64,000 nucleotides of DNA from Flabesymbios commensalis (lineage: Eukaryota; Annelida; Polychaeta; Terebellida; Flabelligeridae): assembly GCA_964017125.1 (NCBI GenBank), contig OZ024915.1:15113922-15177921 (forward strand). Direction: 5' to 3'. The notes below the pieces were generated by a model. The model did no database searches, was not told the DNA's origin, and saw nothing but the letters and a program-made list of their open reading frames with translations. Below are positions 46,166 to 56,332 of the stretch, piece by piece (position 1 is the stretch's first letter; each line of letters begins with the position of its first letter). The position numbers were made by a program, and so were the translations under genes.

Positions 46166-47850
46166 TGTTTAAGAGGATTTGATCACTTCTTCAGTGGCCA
46201 AGATCACTTTTTCAGTGGCTGAGATAACTTTTTAAGTGGCACATATTTCATCGCTAACAACACTGACATTTATTAAATGTGGTTGCTGCTGGCGACGAAA
46301 TATGTTTCATCGAATTTACTGCAAATTGATTCACTTCCCCTGTCTACTATCTGCCTGCCTATCTTTTTAAAAATATGTTTTTGAAGTGTTTTTCAGATTG
46401 CATCCTTGAAACAACCAAACCATTTGTATAACATTTATAAAAAATATTTTGGGTTTACTAGAACAGTGATTCACATTGTACTCGCTGACTGGTTAATGCA
46501 TTGTCTATTGTCTTCTTCAATGGCCAAGATCGCTTTCATAGTGGATGAGATAACTTTTAAAGTGGTTGTGGTAACTTTTTTCAGTGGTCAAGATCATTTT
46601 TGAGTTTTTAAAGGGGCTGTGATTACTTCTTCAGTTGCCAAGATCACATTTGTGGTAGCTGAGATCACTTTAAAGTGGGTGTGATCACTTCTTCGGTGGA
46701 CAAGATCAGATTGTTTGTGGCCAAAATCACTTTTGTGGTGGCTATGATAACTTTTAAAGTTGCTTTGATGACATATTCAGTGGCCAAGATCACATTTGTA
46801 GTGGCTGAGATAATTCTTCAGTGGACAAGATCACTGTTGTAGCGGTTAAAGTAACTTTTAAAGTGGCTATGTTGACTTCTCAACTGATCAAAATCAATTT
46901 AGGTAGTGGATAAGATAACTTTTAAAGTTGCTGTGATCACTTTTTCAGTGGTAAAGATCAGTTTGTTTGTGGCCAAGTTCACCTTTGTGGTGGCTGAGAT
47001 AACTTTTAATCTGGCTGTGATCACTTTTTATCGGATGCCATAAGACTGTTAGTGGCCAAGATCACTTTCGTAGCGGCTGAAATAACTTTAAACGTTTAAA
47101 AGATCATTTTTATAGTGATAGTAATCGTTTCTTCAGGGGTCAAAATCACATTTGTATTGTCTGAGATAACTTTTAAGGTGGCTGTGATCACTTCTTCGGT
47201 GACCAAGATCACTTTTGTAGTGGCTTAGATCATTTTTTAAAGTGGCTGTGATCTCTTCTTCAGTGGCAAAGATTACTTTTTAGTGGCCGAGATAACATTA
47301 AAGTGGCTGTGATCTCTACATCAATGGCCAAGGTCACGTTTTAGTGGCCGAGATGACATTTAAGTGGCCGTGATCACTTCTTCTGTGGCCAAGGTCACGT
47401 TTTAGTGGCCGAGATAACATTAAAGTGGCAGTGATCACTTTTTCTGTGGCCAAGGTCACCTTTTAGTGGCCGAGATAACATTAAAGTGGCCGTGATCATT
47501 TTTAAAGTGGTTAAATCAATTCTTCAGCAGCCAAAACCATCTTTGCAGTGACTGGGATAACTTTTAACGTGGTTGTGATCACTTCTTCAGTGGACAAGAT
47601 CACTTTTGTAGGGGATGAGATGACTTTCAAAGTTACTGTAATCAATTCTTCAGTGGCCAAGATCACTTTTGCAGTGGCTGAGATAACTGTTAAAGTGACT
47701 GTGATCACATTTTAGTGGTCAAGATCACTTTTGTGGTGGCTTAGATATTTATTAAAGTGGCTGTGATGATTTGTTCAGTGTTCAAGCTCACTTTTGGAGT
47801 GGCCGAGATAACTTTTAGGGTGGCTGTGATCACTTCTTCAGTTAGACGGG
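46165..47850. repeat. Minisatellite array 2 (63-bp unit = 3 x 21 bp)
   Basis: Same AGTGGC..GAT.ACTT 21-bp subunits as array 1, interrupted by non-repeat DNA at about 46235-46510. A homogenised local block at 47330-47490 repeats CCAAGGTCACGTTTTAGTGG several times. Confidence 0.85.
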
Positions 47851-48550
47851 TCGATAGACCACCTGACCCTAAAAAATTATAACAAAAGATTTCTAAGCGG
47901 TTTTCTATCCTACTGGACATAGTAAATGAGAAAAAAAGTCCATCAAAATCTGACACATAAAAGTCCGAAAATCAAAGATGGCCGCCATTGGCCGTAAAAA
48001 TCGGTAAAACCATCCTAAGTTACCTAAACTTTTACAAGTAAACCATGATTCTTGTTTATAATACATGTTTTTAAGCGTTGGGGAACTCATTATTTACAGT
48101 AACATTTTGGCATTGTCAAAAATTTAAGATTGCGGTGGGACTAGGGGGCAGAATCCAAGGTCAATGGTCAAGTTAAAGGTAAACTAGGATTTTTCGACAA
48201 AATTCGCAGAGTCTCTTGACATATAATAATAATGGTATACACATACACAATATTTTTAATTATTTGGTTGGTTTAGGGAATTCTATGCTAGCTTATATAT
48301 CGATTTATCGGTACAGCACCGGCAACTGGTAACCTAAAAACTGCCGGCCACTAATAAAAAAGGCGCGGCTTGGCAAAAAGTCACATTTGTTTTTTTGTAA
48401 ACCATGTTGCTTTCAAAGATATATCTAAATTTAGAAAACCAATAGAAAAAAAATTAAAAACTAAAAAGTGAAGCTGAAAACATAACATAATTGTGTGTTT
48501 TTATCAATATACGTTGCATAAGGAGTTGTGAGAGATTTCACACATAAAGT
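47850..48550. other. Non-coding stretch
   Basis: No gene is visible. A GATGGCCGCCATTGGCCG palindrome lies at about 47979. Confidence 0.4.
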
Positions 48551-48584
48551 TTCTTTTTCTGGCTGGATACCCCAAACATTGACC

Positions 48585-48800
48585 TGCTGTGCTGCTCCAC
48601 CAGATGCATCAAAGCATCACTTCTCATCTCTGTAGAAAACGTAATTTCCTACAACATGGAAACTTTCATGGAAGTGTTTTAACAATTATTTTATTTTTCA
48701 TTCGCCACCCATGCCATCTTCATCCACTACAAATCGATCATTGCGACATCAATTTGCAGTTGATGAAGATGACAATGATAAATTCCAGCTTGAACCATTT
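48585..48800. repeat. HF2 hairpin element, inverted
   Basis: GATGCATCAAAGCATCACTT, then the hairpin CATCTTCATCCACTACAAAT / TTGCAGTTGATGAAGATG at 48716-48775. A degenerate half hairpin follows at about 48938-48955 (GCCATCTTCATCCAATTCG). Confidence 0.7.
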
Positions 48801-48959
48801 GCTCATTTGAACAAAATATTCAGATTGTTTTAAATAGACGACAAGAGTAGTGTTAAATTTGGCTGATTAAAGAAACGCTTCAACGTTAAAATACTATTTG
48901 AAGTGATAATAACTTGTTTTTTTTCATTTGCCACACATGCCATCTTCATCCAATTCGAG

Positions 48960-49780
48960 CATTGCGAGGATACAAGTCAATCATAGGAGTGACTGGCGAC
49001 GAAATGGTCAATTTAATTGTTTGTCTGGAGGTTTTACTATGTTTACCATTGTGTCTACTAGAATCGTGGTAAGCATAAAAACAAGTAGGGCATACAACAT
49101 TTATTGCATACCAGATTAAATATTCTCGCCTGAATCAGGCTTCGCCTTCGGGTGACTCATTTGCAAAGGTATTTGGGTTCTAGTTCCGGCTTACATTGTA
49201 CATTTGGGTTGCTAGGCGGGGAGCCCTGGTGCAGTGGTTAAAGATACCTGCTAGGATAATCGAGATCGCGGTTTCCTCTCCTGCTCTGGTTAACTCTTTA
49301 AACTGGATATCGGAGCATAATATATATCTTAAAAACAGATCATAAATCACACCTACTAGTCCATGGATCGCTTGAAGCCGTGGAATACTCAGCAGCGCTC
49401 TGTCGTGATGAAGCGAAACATGACAAAGCATCATTGTTGATCGTAATATGTTAGGTACCCGTACGCTATACGGAAAAAAACTCGTTTGCATACGAGAAGC
49501 CAATGAAAATAATTCACTAATGGACATGATGGAGCAATATGACAGAAACGTGGGCCCTGTAAATAATTGCTCCAGCCAAACAATTTTGCCCTCGTTGCTG
49601 CAGCATGATAAAATTCTGCTTTACATATTTGAAAAATGTCATCTTTCGAATTAAAATTTTCATAAAAAACTAGGTTTTTAATAGAAATTTTGTTTTTCTT
49701 GGAATAAATGGCTCCTAATTAAAAGTACTTCCTGTCATCGATATATGAACACCATGACGGTCGTTTTACAGGCCCCGTAG
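48960..49780. other. Intergenic DNA with a possible tRNA-like SINE head
   Basis: At 49218-49275, GCCCTGGTGCAGTGGTTAAAG resembles a Pol III A box, and GATCGCGGTTTCC could be a weak B box on the plus strand. No gene is supported elsewhere. Confidence 0.35.
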
Positions 49781-49782
49781 GT

Positions 49783-49875
49783 TGTTGATCAATATACTGG
49801 GTTAATGTTGGCCCGCCGTGGGGACGGCGGGCCACCATTAACCCAGTATTAGGTCAATGTATGATGTTTGCTGGG
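49783..49875. repeat. HF4 palindrome
   Basis: TACTGGGTTAATGTTGGCCC and GGGCCACCATTAACCCAGTA form the arms around CGCCGTGGGGACGGC, with the right end ATGTTTGCTGGG. Confidence 0.8.
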
Positions 49876-49879
49876 TATA

Positions 49880-50340
49880 ATTTTACTTAATGGTTGTGTT
49901 CATTATACATAATCAAATTGGCCCTGTGGCACACCAAGATATGCCCTTTATTACAAACCTAATTCTAAATACTTGACAGCATGGTGAAAGCGTGACTTGC
50001 CCTTATTCTATACAATTATAATCAAATATCGTTGTGTATTTTAAGGAGAGCGGCTTCACTTGAGTAGAACTTGTTATATGCATATTGAAACTAATTTTCC
50101 AGATCATTTCATTTAGGATGGTTATATTTATTCATGAAAATAAGACATTCTTGAAAAAAAAAAAGGAAAATAAAGTTAAGATTTGTTTCAGGCTATTGTA
50201 AGCTTTTATATTATTTCTGTGCAGTCATAATATAACTCTGGGGTCATTTTTTGTAAAAATCGCTATTCAATAACATTCAATGCTGCATGCAGGCCTAGCA
50301 TCGTCATACAGTTTGTTCAATTTTGAAACAGAATGACAAA
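49880..50340. other. AT-rich 3' flank of gene E
   Basis: Nothing recognisable. Confidence 0.4.
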
Positions 50341-50410
50341 TGAATGTGAGGCAAAATAATGATGATCCAATTTATTTACAATGAACAAAATAGTATCTGC
50401 TGTTGATGAA

Positions 50411-53400
50411 TTAATGGTAGCTGTTGTAAGGGAAGTTGTAGCGAGTTCCGGGAACACCGTCGTATTTGGCAGTTCCTGTTCCTCTTCCGATATGTTCAGC
50501 AATATATTTCACTTGTCTCTGGCGGTTGTCATTGGCGTAAGGGGCAGCGTAACCATCATGGCTGAAATGAGATACAGAATGTGATTGCAGTTTAATACTT
50601 TTAACTGTTGTCCTGAATAACCCATGTACAGTCATATAATTCAATTTAGAAGATGTCAATTTAAAAAAAATATAAATATTTTTTGTCTTTTGAAGCTGGA
50701 AATTGCGTAAGCAATTCCAGTTACAAATGACAAAAAATACAATAGAAGCAATTCAGCAGGACAAGAGTTAAGCCTCAGATTAGTTACTTGTTAACGTCTG
50801 TAGACGTCAGTTTCTGACGACTAAAGTCGATCCCCGCGCTGTGAGAGTAAAACTATTTCTAACGGCCGTAGACCCGTAACATAAGTATTCAAATGGATCG
50901 GAAAGAGCCAACTAAGACTTTTATGATGATTTCAATTTGAAAAAACCCTTTGGCTTCCATGGTTTTCTCTGAAGTATTTCAGCGCTTTAAGGGCTAAGGC
51001 TGGATATTGCGTTAGTAATTTCAGCTTAAAATGATGAAAACAAAGAGAAACAAACGACTCAGCAGGATAAGTGTTAACATATAGGTACTTGTTCTCATTA
51101 GCATTCAAATTAAAATGTAAATTGATGGCTTGCCACAACGTAAAAAATATAGATAGACAGAGATGATGCATGGCTGGATGGATAGATAGATGGATGGATG
51201 GATGGATGGATGGATCGATGGATGGATGGATGGATGGATGGATGGATGGATGGATGGATGGATGGATGGATGGATGGATGGATGGATGGATGGATGGATG
51301 GATGGATGGATGGATGTATGGATGATGGCTGGATGGATAGATGGATAGATGGATAGATGGATGGATGGATGGATGGATGGATGGATGGATGGATGGATGG
51401 ATGGATGGATGGATGGATGGATGATGGCTGGATGGATAGATGGATGGATGGATGGATGGATGGATGGATGGATGGATGGATGGATGGATGGATGGATGGA
51501 TGGATAGATGGATGGATGGATGGATGGATGGATGGATGGATGGATGGATGGATGGATGGATGGATGGATGGATGGATGGATGGATGGATGGATGGATGGA
51601 TGGATGGATGGATGGATGGATGGATGGATGGATGGATGGATGGATGGATGGTTGGATGGATCGATGGAAACTTATTGACGACGGGGAGTCTATGTAGACG
51701 CATGCGTCATTAAAATGAACAGTAAAAACGTCTATGTGCATGTATATACAGCAGGATAAGTTATGTAAAATCACATAAAAATCGACATGATATGTAGAAC
51801 ACACTTGCCATTATATGAACAGTCACAGGGTATTTAAAAACTTTATCTGCATTATAACTACTCAACCCCTTTCAAGCCTGAATTCACCATTGTAATCTTC
51901 ATCCACTACAAGCCGCGAATTGCTGCCGCAATTCTCGACTTGTAGTGGATGAAGATCATTTGATGTGGCTTAAAAATTAAATTAAATTGCCATGTATTGG
52001 TAAACCAGTTCCGTGGAAATTTTCGTTCTAAAACCCCTAGTTGTAGGGCGATTAAGTTTGTTTTGAGTGATGTAAAACGATGCTTTAATGCATCGTGAGG
52101 GCTTAAAGGGTTGAAATAATGTTAAACAGCCTTGTCGTGATGTGAAAATATATTTCCTAAATAATGACAACGAATCTCCTGGCCCAGTTGAGCCTACATG
52201 TGCACAAAGGTGGCCTAAAACGCCATTCATTTTATTTGACTCAGACTAAAGTGATCCAAGCCCAAAAAATGATTTTTTTCTGCTGATATCATTTTGGGAA
52301 AGGTAAGTATAAATATAAGACATAGTATAATAAAATATTTAGGGCAAAGTGATCCAAGTCAGTAAGCTTATATATGGACTTCGATCAGTTTACCTCTGAG
52401 AAATACGACAAATATTGACATGTTATAAAGCACCCCTTTTATGCACCAGTCATTGCCATGCCAATCATCACCAAAAAATTACTGGATTAATATGACGAGA
52501 CAGTAGGCAGTTTTTTAAACTATAAGTTTTTCCTACTTATAAATAAATTCATATTTCTAAATTTCAAACGTTAACTTTTAAAATAAAAATGTAATAAAAT
52601 TGCAAGAAATAGGTTCATGACAGCAATAACTACACACCTCTGGTTTATATAAATAATAAACACCAATAAGTTTGTAAATTGATTTACACTTTAAATCTTC
52701 ATATAGTAAAATGATAAAATACGGACTTGGATCACTTTACCTCTAGACATATAATCCATTCACTTGTACTACTGAATTGTTTGTTTAACTTGGTGTGAAA
52801 ATTACTCAGTGACACAATCAATTGCTAAACAGTGCCCGAATTCTTGTACAAGTTACGATAAATCGTAGGCTTCTGATTGGTCGAGATGGCCATCTCGACC
52901 AATGAGAAGCCTACGAGTTATCGTAACTTTTACAAGAATACGGGTCCTGGGCCCATCCCACAAAGAATCTTAAAATTAGGATCATCTTAACTTTCTCTTA
53001 TTTGCATTAGAAAAGTTAAGATCATCTTAACTTTTCTAATGCAAATAAGAGAAAGTTAAGATGATCCTAATTTTAACATGTTTAGTGAGACGGACCCCTG
53101 GACTATAATTGTTCTTATTCCGTCTTATTAACCAATTAAATCACTGTTATTGCAAACGAAATGTGAGGTTAAACAACACGATTGCTAATTTTTGTCTCAC
53201 CTTGAACAAATATGAGGAAATTTCACCCACTTGAAGTTGTGTGGCGTGGCAGCAAGAGACAACTTCAAGTGGTTGAAAAATTTAATGATTGATTTCAGGG
53301 CTTTATGGGTTCAGATATCACTGAAGCGGAATAATCTAGGTGGGGATTACTATACATATTTCATTACGAATCGTACTTCTTTTACTGCTCGGCCTATATG

Positions 53401-53620
53401 AATTTGCACCAATTAACATCGTTATCGGTTTTGTTTGACATTGATGCTGCATTTTGATGCTACTCCATACTCACACAGCGGTAAGTCCTGCTCTGTAGCC
53501 ATAACCACCATAGCCTCCATGTCCGTGACCGTAGCCTGCATCATAGCCTCCAGCACCATAAGCAACGGGTCCGGCCACAGCCACTGAAATAACAGCCAAA
53601 ATTATAACAAACTTTATCAT
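50411..53620 (-). CDS. Gene E: secreted Gly/Tyr-rich two-exon protein (98 aa)
   Basis: Exon 1 is complement 53475-53620 and exon 2 is complement 50411-50561; the 2,913-bp intron is in the family phase. The signal peptide is [17 protein letters not shown], a type different from genes B-D. The exon 1 remainder is Gly/Tyr-rich ([19 protein letters not shown]) and ends GYRAGLTAV, the motif shared with B-D. The exon 2 core is [20 protein letters not shown], then [20 protein letters not shown] and YNFPYNSYH-stop, so the His-Gly-Tyr repeat tail is absent. TATAAAAG is at 53681-53688 and AATAAA (reverse TTTATT) at 50371-50376. The intron holds an HF3 element, the long (ATGG)n tract, an HF2 element, a SINE fragment, two large hairpins and an HF1 element. 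Confidence 0.9.
50785..50996. repeat. HF3 element in the intron of gene E
   Basis: GTCTGTAGACGTCAGTTTC core, CGATCCCCGCGCTGTGAGAG, ATTCAAATGGATCGGAAAG and CAGCGCTTTAAGGG end. Confidence 0.75.
51171..51665. repeat. (ATGG)n microsatellite, about 495 bp
   Basis: A long GGAT/ATGG tetranucleotide tract in the intron of gene E, interrupted by GATGATGGCTGGATGGATAG blocks near 51322 and 51421. These blocks show that the array grew by duplicating longer segments. Open frames reading (IHPS)n or (MDGW)n are artefacts. Confidence 0.97.
51865..52112. repeat. HF2 hairpin element in the intron of gene E
   Basis: CCCCTTTCAAGCCTGAATTC start, hairpin ATCTTCATCCACTACAAG / CTTGTAGTGGATGAAGAT at 51895-51957, and TGCATCGTGAGGGCTTAAAG end with GGGTT. 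Confidence 0.8.
52168..52238 (+). mobile_element. SINE 3' fragment
   Basis: CTCCTGGCCCAGTTGAGCC, ATGTGCACAAAGGTGGCC and CATTCATTTTATTT match the body and tail of the dimeric SINE, here on the plus strand. Confidence 0.65.
52240..52830. repeat. Intronic AT-rich DNA with a short inverted repeat
   Basis: AAAGTGATCCAAGCC (52249) and AAAGTGATCCAAGTC (52346) are answered by GACTTGGATCACTTTACCTC at about 52724. This may be a small diverged transposon; nothing else is visible. Confidence 0.4.
52835..52943. repeat. Hairpin repeat, about 109 bp
   Basis: Left arm CCCGAATTCTTGTACAAG...TCGTAGGCTTCT.ATTGGTCGAGATGG and right arm its inverse, ending AAAAGTTACGA-type text then CTTGTA/ACGGG. The arms are long and almost fully complementary, with a CCATCTCGACC turn. 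Confidence 0.8.
52970..53076. repeat. Near-perfect hairpin, about 107 bp, with TTAA ends
   Basis: TTAAAATTAGGATCATCTTA through GCATTAGAAAAGTTAAGATC pairs with its inverse ending GATGATCCTAATTTTAA. The arms of about 53 bp appear exact, which indicates a young element or maintenance of the palindrome. Confidence 0.85.
53110..53310. repeat. HF1 element in the intron of gene E
   Basis: Hairpin at 53216-53280: TTTCACCCACTTGAAGTTGT / ACAACTTCAAGTGGTTGAAA around GGCGTGGCAGCAAGAG. Confidence 0.75.
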
Positions 53621-53680
53621 GATCTCACTGTGATTTGATGTCAGAGAATAGACTGATGCTGTATTAGCGCGGGGCTTTGT

Positions 53681-53688
53681 CTTTTATA
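53681..53688 (-). promoter_or_regulatory. TATA box of gene E
   Basis: TATAAAAG on the minus strand, followed by ACAAAGC as at gene F. Confidence 0.75.
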
Positions 53689-53697
53689 CTACACCAC

Positions 53698-53812
53698 CGC
53701 CATTTTGTTTATCTAGAGACACGTGCGTCTGTCATTATAGTTGACCACAGGGTTACATCACACACTCCAGATAAACTGATGTCCCTCAGAGAGGCATTGT
53801 TTGTATTCAGCC
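53698..53812 (-). promoter_or_regulatory. Conserved proximal promoter of gene E
   Basis: Inverse counterpart of 56151-56256 at gene F. Shared elements include an E-box CACGTG, GGTCAACTATAATGACAGAC, TAGATAAACAAAATGGCGG just before the TATA box, and CATCAGTTTATCTG further out. Conservation outside coding sequence suggests shared regulation or a recent duplication. Confidence 0.65.
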
Positions 53813-53881
53813 AATCACATCAAAACTAATGTTACGTTGGCCCACTTCTTTTCTGTACATATGTAGACCAGGTGTTTGTAC

Positions 53882-54240
53882 TTAAAGGGACATGCCCAGG
53901 TCTAAAATCATAAACAAAATCGGTGATTTTATTTTAGCTTAATAATATGAGCATATGATGTAAACATGTCCATAGACCAGAACTGCAAAAGTTTTTTTAA
54001 TTTGTGTGCTGCGCATTCACCAGATAGGCTAGATATAGAGACGAAATTCCTGATTTCTAATTATTGACAACCATGTCAAAAATAAGAAATACGGGAGTTT
54101 CGTCTCTATATCTAGCCTAACTGGTAAGTGCGGAACACAGTTTTAGTCCATAGACATGTTTACATCATATGTTCATATTAAGAAGCCAAAATAAAATCAC
54201 CGATTTTTTGATGATTTTAGACCTGGGCATGTCACTTTAA
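53882..54240. repeat. Full-length HF7 MITE with TTAA ends
   Basis: TTAA then AGGGACATGCCCAGGTCTAA; at the other end TTAGACCTGGGCATGTCACT then TTAA. The nested inner palindrome GAGACGAAATTCCTGATTT / GGGAGTTTCGTCTC is flanked by CTAGATATA / TATATCTAG. Partial copies lie at 10845-11055, 23073-23250 and 34872-35115. Confidence 0.9.
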
Positions 54241-54369
54241 TGGATGCCAATTGTTTGTTCTGTTTTTTTCAAAGTGGCTGACATAGTTCTTAGGTATGTT
54301 ATTGGGCGATATGCCGTCTCGGCCAATCACATGCCTAACAACTTGGTTAGTCGATTTGACAGCACAACA

Positions 54370-54475
54370 CCAGACACAAGCCATCAATCCAATGTTGGTT
54401 GAATGTTGGCCTGCCGTCTCCAACGCCGGACCAACGGTGAACCGACAATGGTCAATGTCTCAAGTTTGCTGTGCT
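54370..54475. repeat. HF4 palindrome (eroded)
   Basis: CAATCCAATGTTGGTTGAAT / GGTGAACCGACAATGGTCAA with GTTTGCTGTGC at the right. Confidence 0.6.
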
Positions 54476-54519
54476 GCACCATATGGCTTCCAGAAGAAAA
54501 CATAGTAGCAAACCATAAA

Positions 54520-55070
54520 CCCTTAAAGCGCTAAGTAAATTTATTCAACATAATTTGAATTTTCACTGACTTGAAGTTGTGTCTCGCTACCGCGACCCAC
54601 AACTTCAAGTCGGTGAAGATTATTCATATTTGTTTAAGTTGAGACCAAACATTAGCAAATCTGGATTCCAAAAGACCCATTTCATTCCCAATAACAGTGA
54701 ATGTATCGAATAATACAATACATTGAAAACTACATTAGTCGCGCTTAGCGGTTTGGGTAAATAGTTAGTCTGGTGGGGTGTCACCCATTTATTTTTCCAC
54801 AGAAGTTGTATGGGCCAAGTTTAGCCTGCCCACTCTACCCTTGACCAATTGAGAACGATTACAATGTAAATCGTTCCTAATCTATTTTATTAGCTGATTA
54901 AATCACATTAATTGGAATTAAATGTGTGTTCAAACATCAAAATTTGAAAAAGTTTGGTCTTGAAATAATCTAATGTGACTAATTGTCATCCATTTCAAGA
55001 TGTTGATCGCGGTAGCGAGACACAACCAAGTGGGTGACAATTAGATAACTTAGCTAATGGTTAAGAAGGT
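54520..55070. repeat. Two HF1 elements in opposite orientations
   Basis: Hairpins at 54556-54625 (CACTGACTTGAAGTTGTG / CACAACTTCAAGTCGGTG) and 54980-55040 (CATCCATTTCAAGATGTTG / ACAACCAAGTGGGTG, eroded). Confidence 0.7.
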
Positions 55071-55540
55071 GGTTTGAATAAACCGTCCTTCAATCCATCA
55101 TTCAGATAAATAGGCCTAAGGTTGTGTTTTACGGACGCGAATGTTTGCTTGCTGATCCTGTCACTCGTATATCAACCTTTTTAGTACCAATTAACACTAA
55201 TTATTCAGTTTAAAGGCGTGAAAATCGTTTCCTTGTCCTCTTTCAATTTAGCAAAAACAATGCCTTTGGTAGATAAAAGCTGGTTTTAGATAATTATTAA
55301 CCATGCGGACGGTCACATTGAACTGAAAGTTAAAAAGAGCCTCAGGAAAATTTCCCACTATGTTTTGTTAATGTACTTGTCTGCCTACATGTATTCGGCG
55401 TCCTAATAATGATACATTGATAACAATTTGTTTACATTTGCATGCTCGCTAGTGTACAATTACTATAACTATTTGTCAATGTATCGTGTCCGCGCGGTGC
55501 TATTTGTTTGTCTTAATGTTAGACCATTTTATACATAGTG
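55070..55540. other. Intergenic DNA between genes E and F
   Basis: No gene, hairpin or tandem repeat is recognised. Confidence 0.4.
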
Positions 55541-55544
55541 TAGA

Positions 55545-55800
55545 GTGAGTGAGTGAATATTGCGACAGAAGGAAACCCGAAGCCATATATCTTATTTCGA
55601 ATGACTTCAAGGGTTATTTATAGTGCACAGTATCATAGGCAGCACTTTACACTCCAGACCTTTGAACAGTCTGGAGCACTGTATATGTACAACCACGATG
55701 ACGAATATCCGGCTCGACCGGGATTAGAACCTGGTACCTCTAGGTTACAAGCCCCAGTCGATACGAGGGAGCAATCGGAGCCGGCCATGCATAATGTAGA
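55545..55800 (-). mobile_element. Probable tRNA-derived SINE
   Basis: On the minus strand CCAGGTTCTAATCCCGGTCG fits a Pol III B box, preceded by a tRNA-like GGCTCCGATTGCTCCCTCG. On the plus strand the far end is GAGTGAGTGAGTGAATATTG, a tail type reminiscent of common gastropod SINEs; similar text occurs at 18373. No target duplication was established. Confidence 0.5.
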
Positions 55801-56007
55801 GTAAACTGGATCGTCTGTGGCAAAACGAGCAGATACACAAAGCTAATAATCATTTATCCCAATACTATGCTTTCTTCCTGAAAACTACATGGCGCATCAT
55901 GATCTGCTTTAAGATCATACAATTCTCATCGAAGAAATGTAATACCCTGTTCTGTATAACAATCGGGCTAACGTAGCACTAGCTGTGCCAACGTTGACAC
56001 ATGACTG

Positions 56008-56116
56008 CCCAGCAAACACCAGACATTGACTCGATGGTGGTTTAATATTGGCCTATCGTCTGCGACGCTGGGCCAACATTAAACCAACATTGGGTCACTG
56101 TCTCGTGTTTGCTGGG
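56008..56116. repeat. HF4 palindrome, full length
   Basis: 109 bp from CCCAGCAAACACCAGACATT to TGTCTCGTGTTTGCTGGG. This is the best match to the family consensus in the window. Confidence 0.9.
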
Positions 56117-56150
56117 TAGGCGTACATAAAGTGTGTGGTAAAATACAATC

Positions 56151-56256
56151 AATGCCTCATGTCGGGGCCATCAGTTTATCTGTCTGAGAGTATGACGTAA
56201 CCCTGTGGTCAACTATAATGACAGACGCACGTGCCTCTAGATAAACAAAATGGCGG
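56151..56256 (+). promoter_or_regulatory. Conserved proximal promoter of gene F
   Basis: Inverse of the gene E promoter, with CATCAGTTTATCTGTCTGAG, GGTCAACTATAATGACAGAC, an E-box CACGTG at about 56228-56233, and CAAAATGGCGGC, a YY1-like site, just before the TATA box. Confidence 0.65.
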
Positions 56257-56264
56257 CAGTGTAG

Positions 56265-56272
56265 TATAAAAG
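56265..56272 (+). promoter_or_regulatory. TATA box of gene F
   Basis: TATAAAAG, 68 bases upstream of the first ATG. Confidence 0.75.
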
Positions 56273-56332
56273 ACAAAGCACCGCGCTGATACAACATCAG
56301 TCTATTCTTTGACATCAATTCACAGTGACATC

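Noticed and set aside
46037-46222. Small secreted peptide with a hydrophobic N-terminus
   Set aside because: Kept only as a note: the duplicate at 14440-14560 does not preserve the frame, and the rest runs into minisatellite.
49180-49654. Open frames of 68 and 115 codons on opposite strands
   Set aside because: No recognisable motif or splice context, and the region includes a possible tRNA-like SINE head.
51110-51703. Possible repetitive histidine/proline-rich secreted protein
   Set aside because: Pure tetranucleotide origin; codon content is fixed by the repeat.
50932-51804. A 290-codon open frame reading (IHPS)n and plus-strand (MDGW)n frames
   Set aside because: Artefact of the (ATGG)n array in the intron of gene E.
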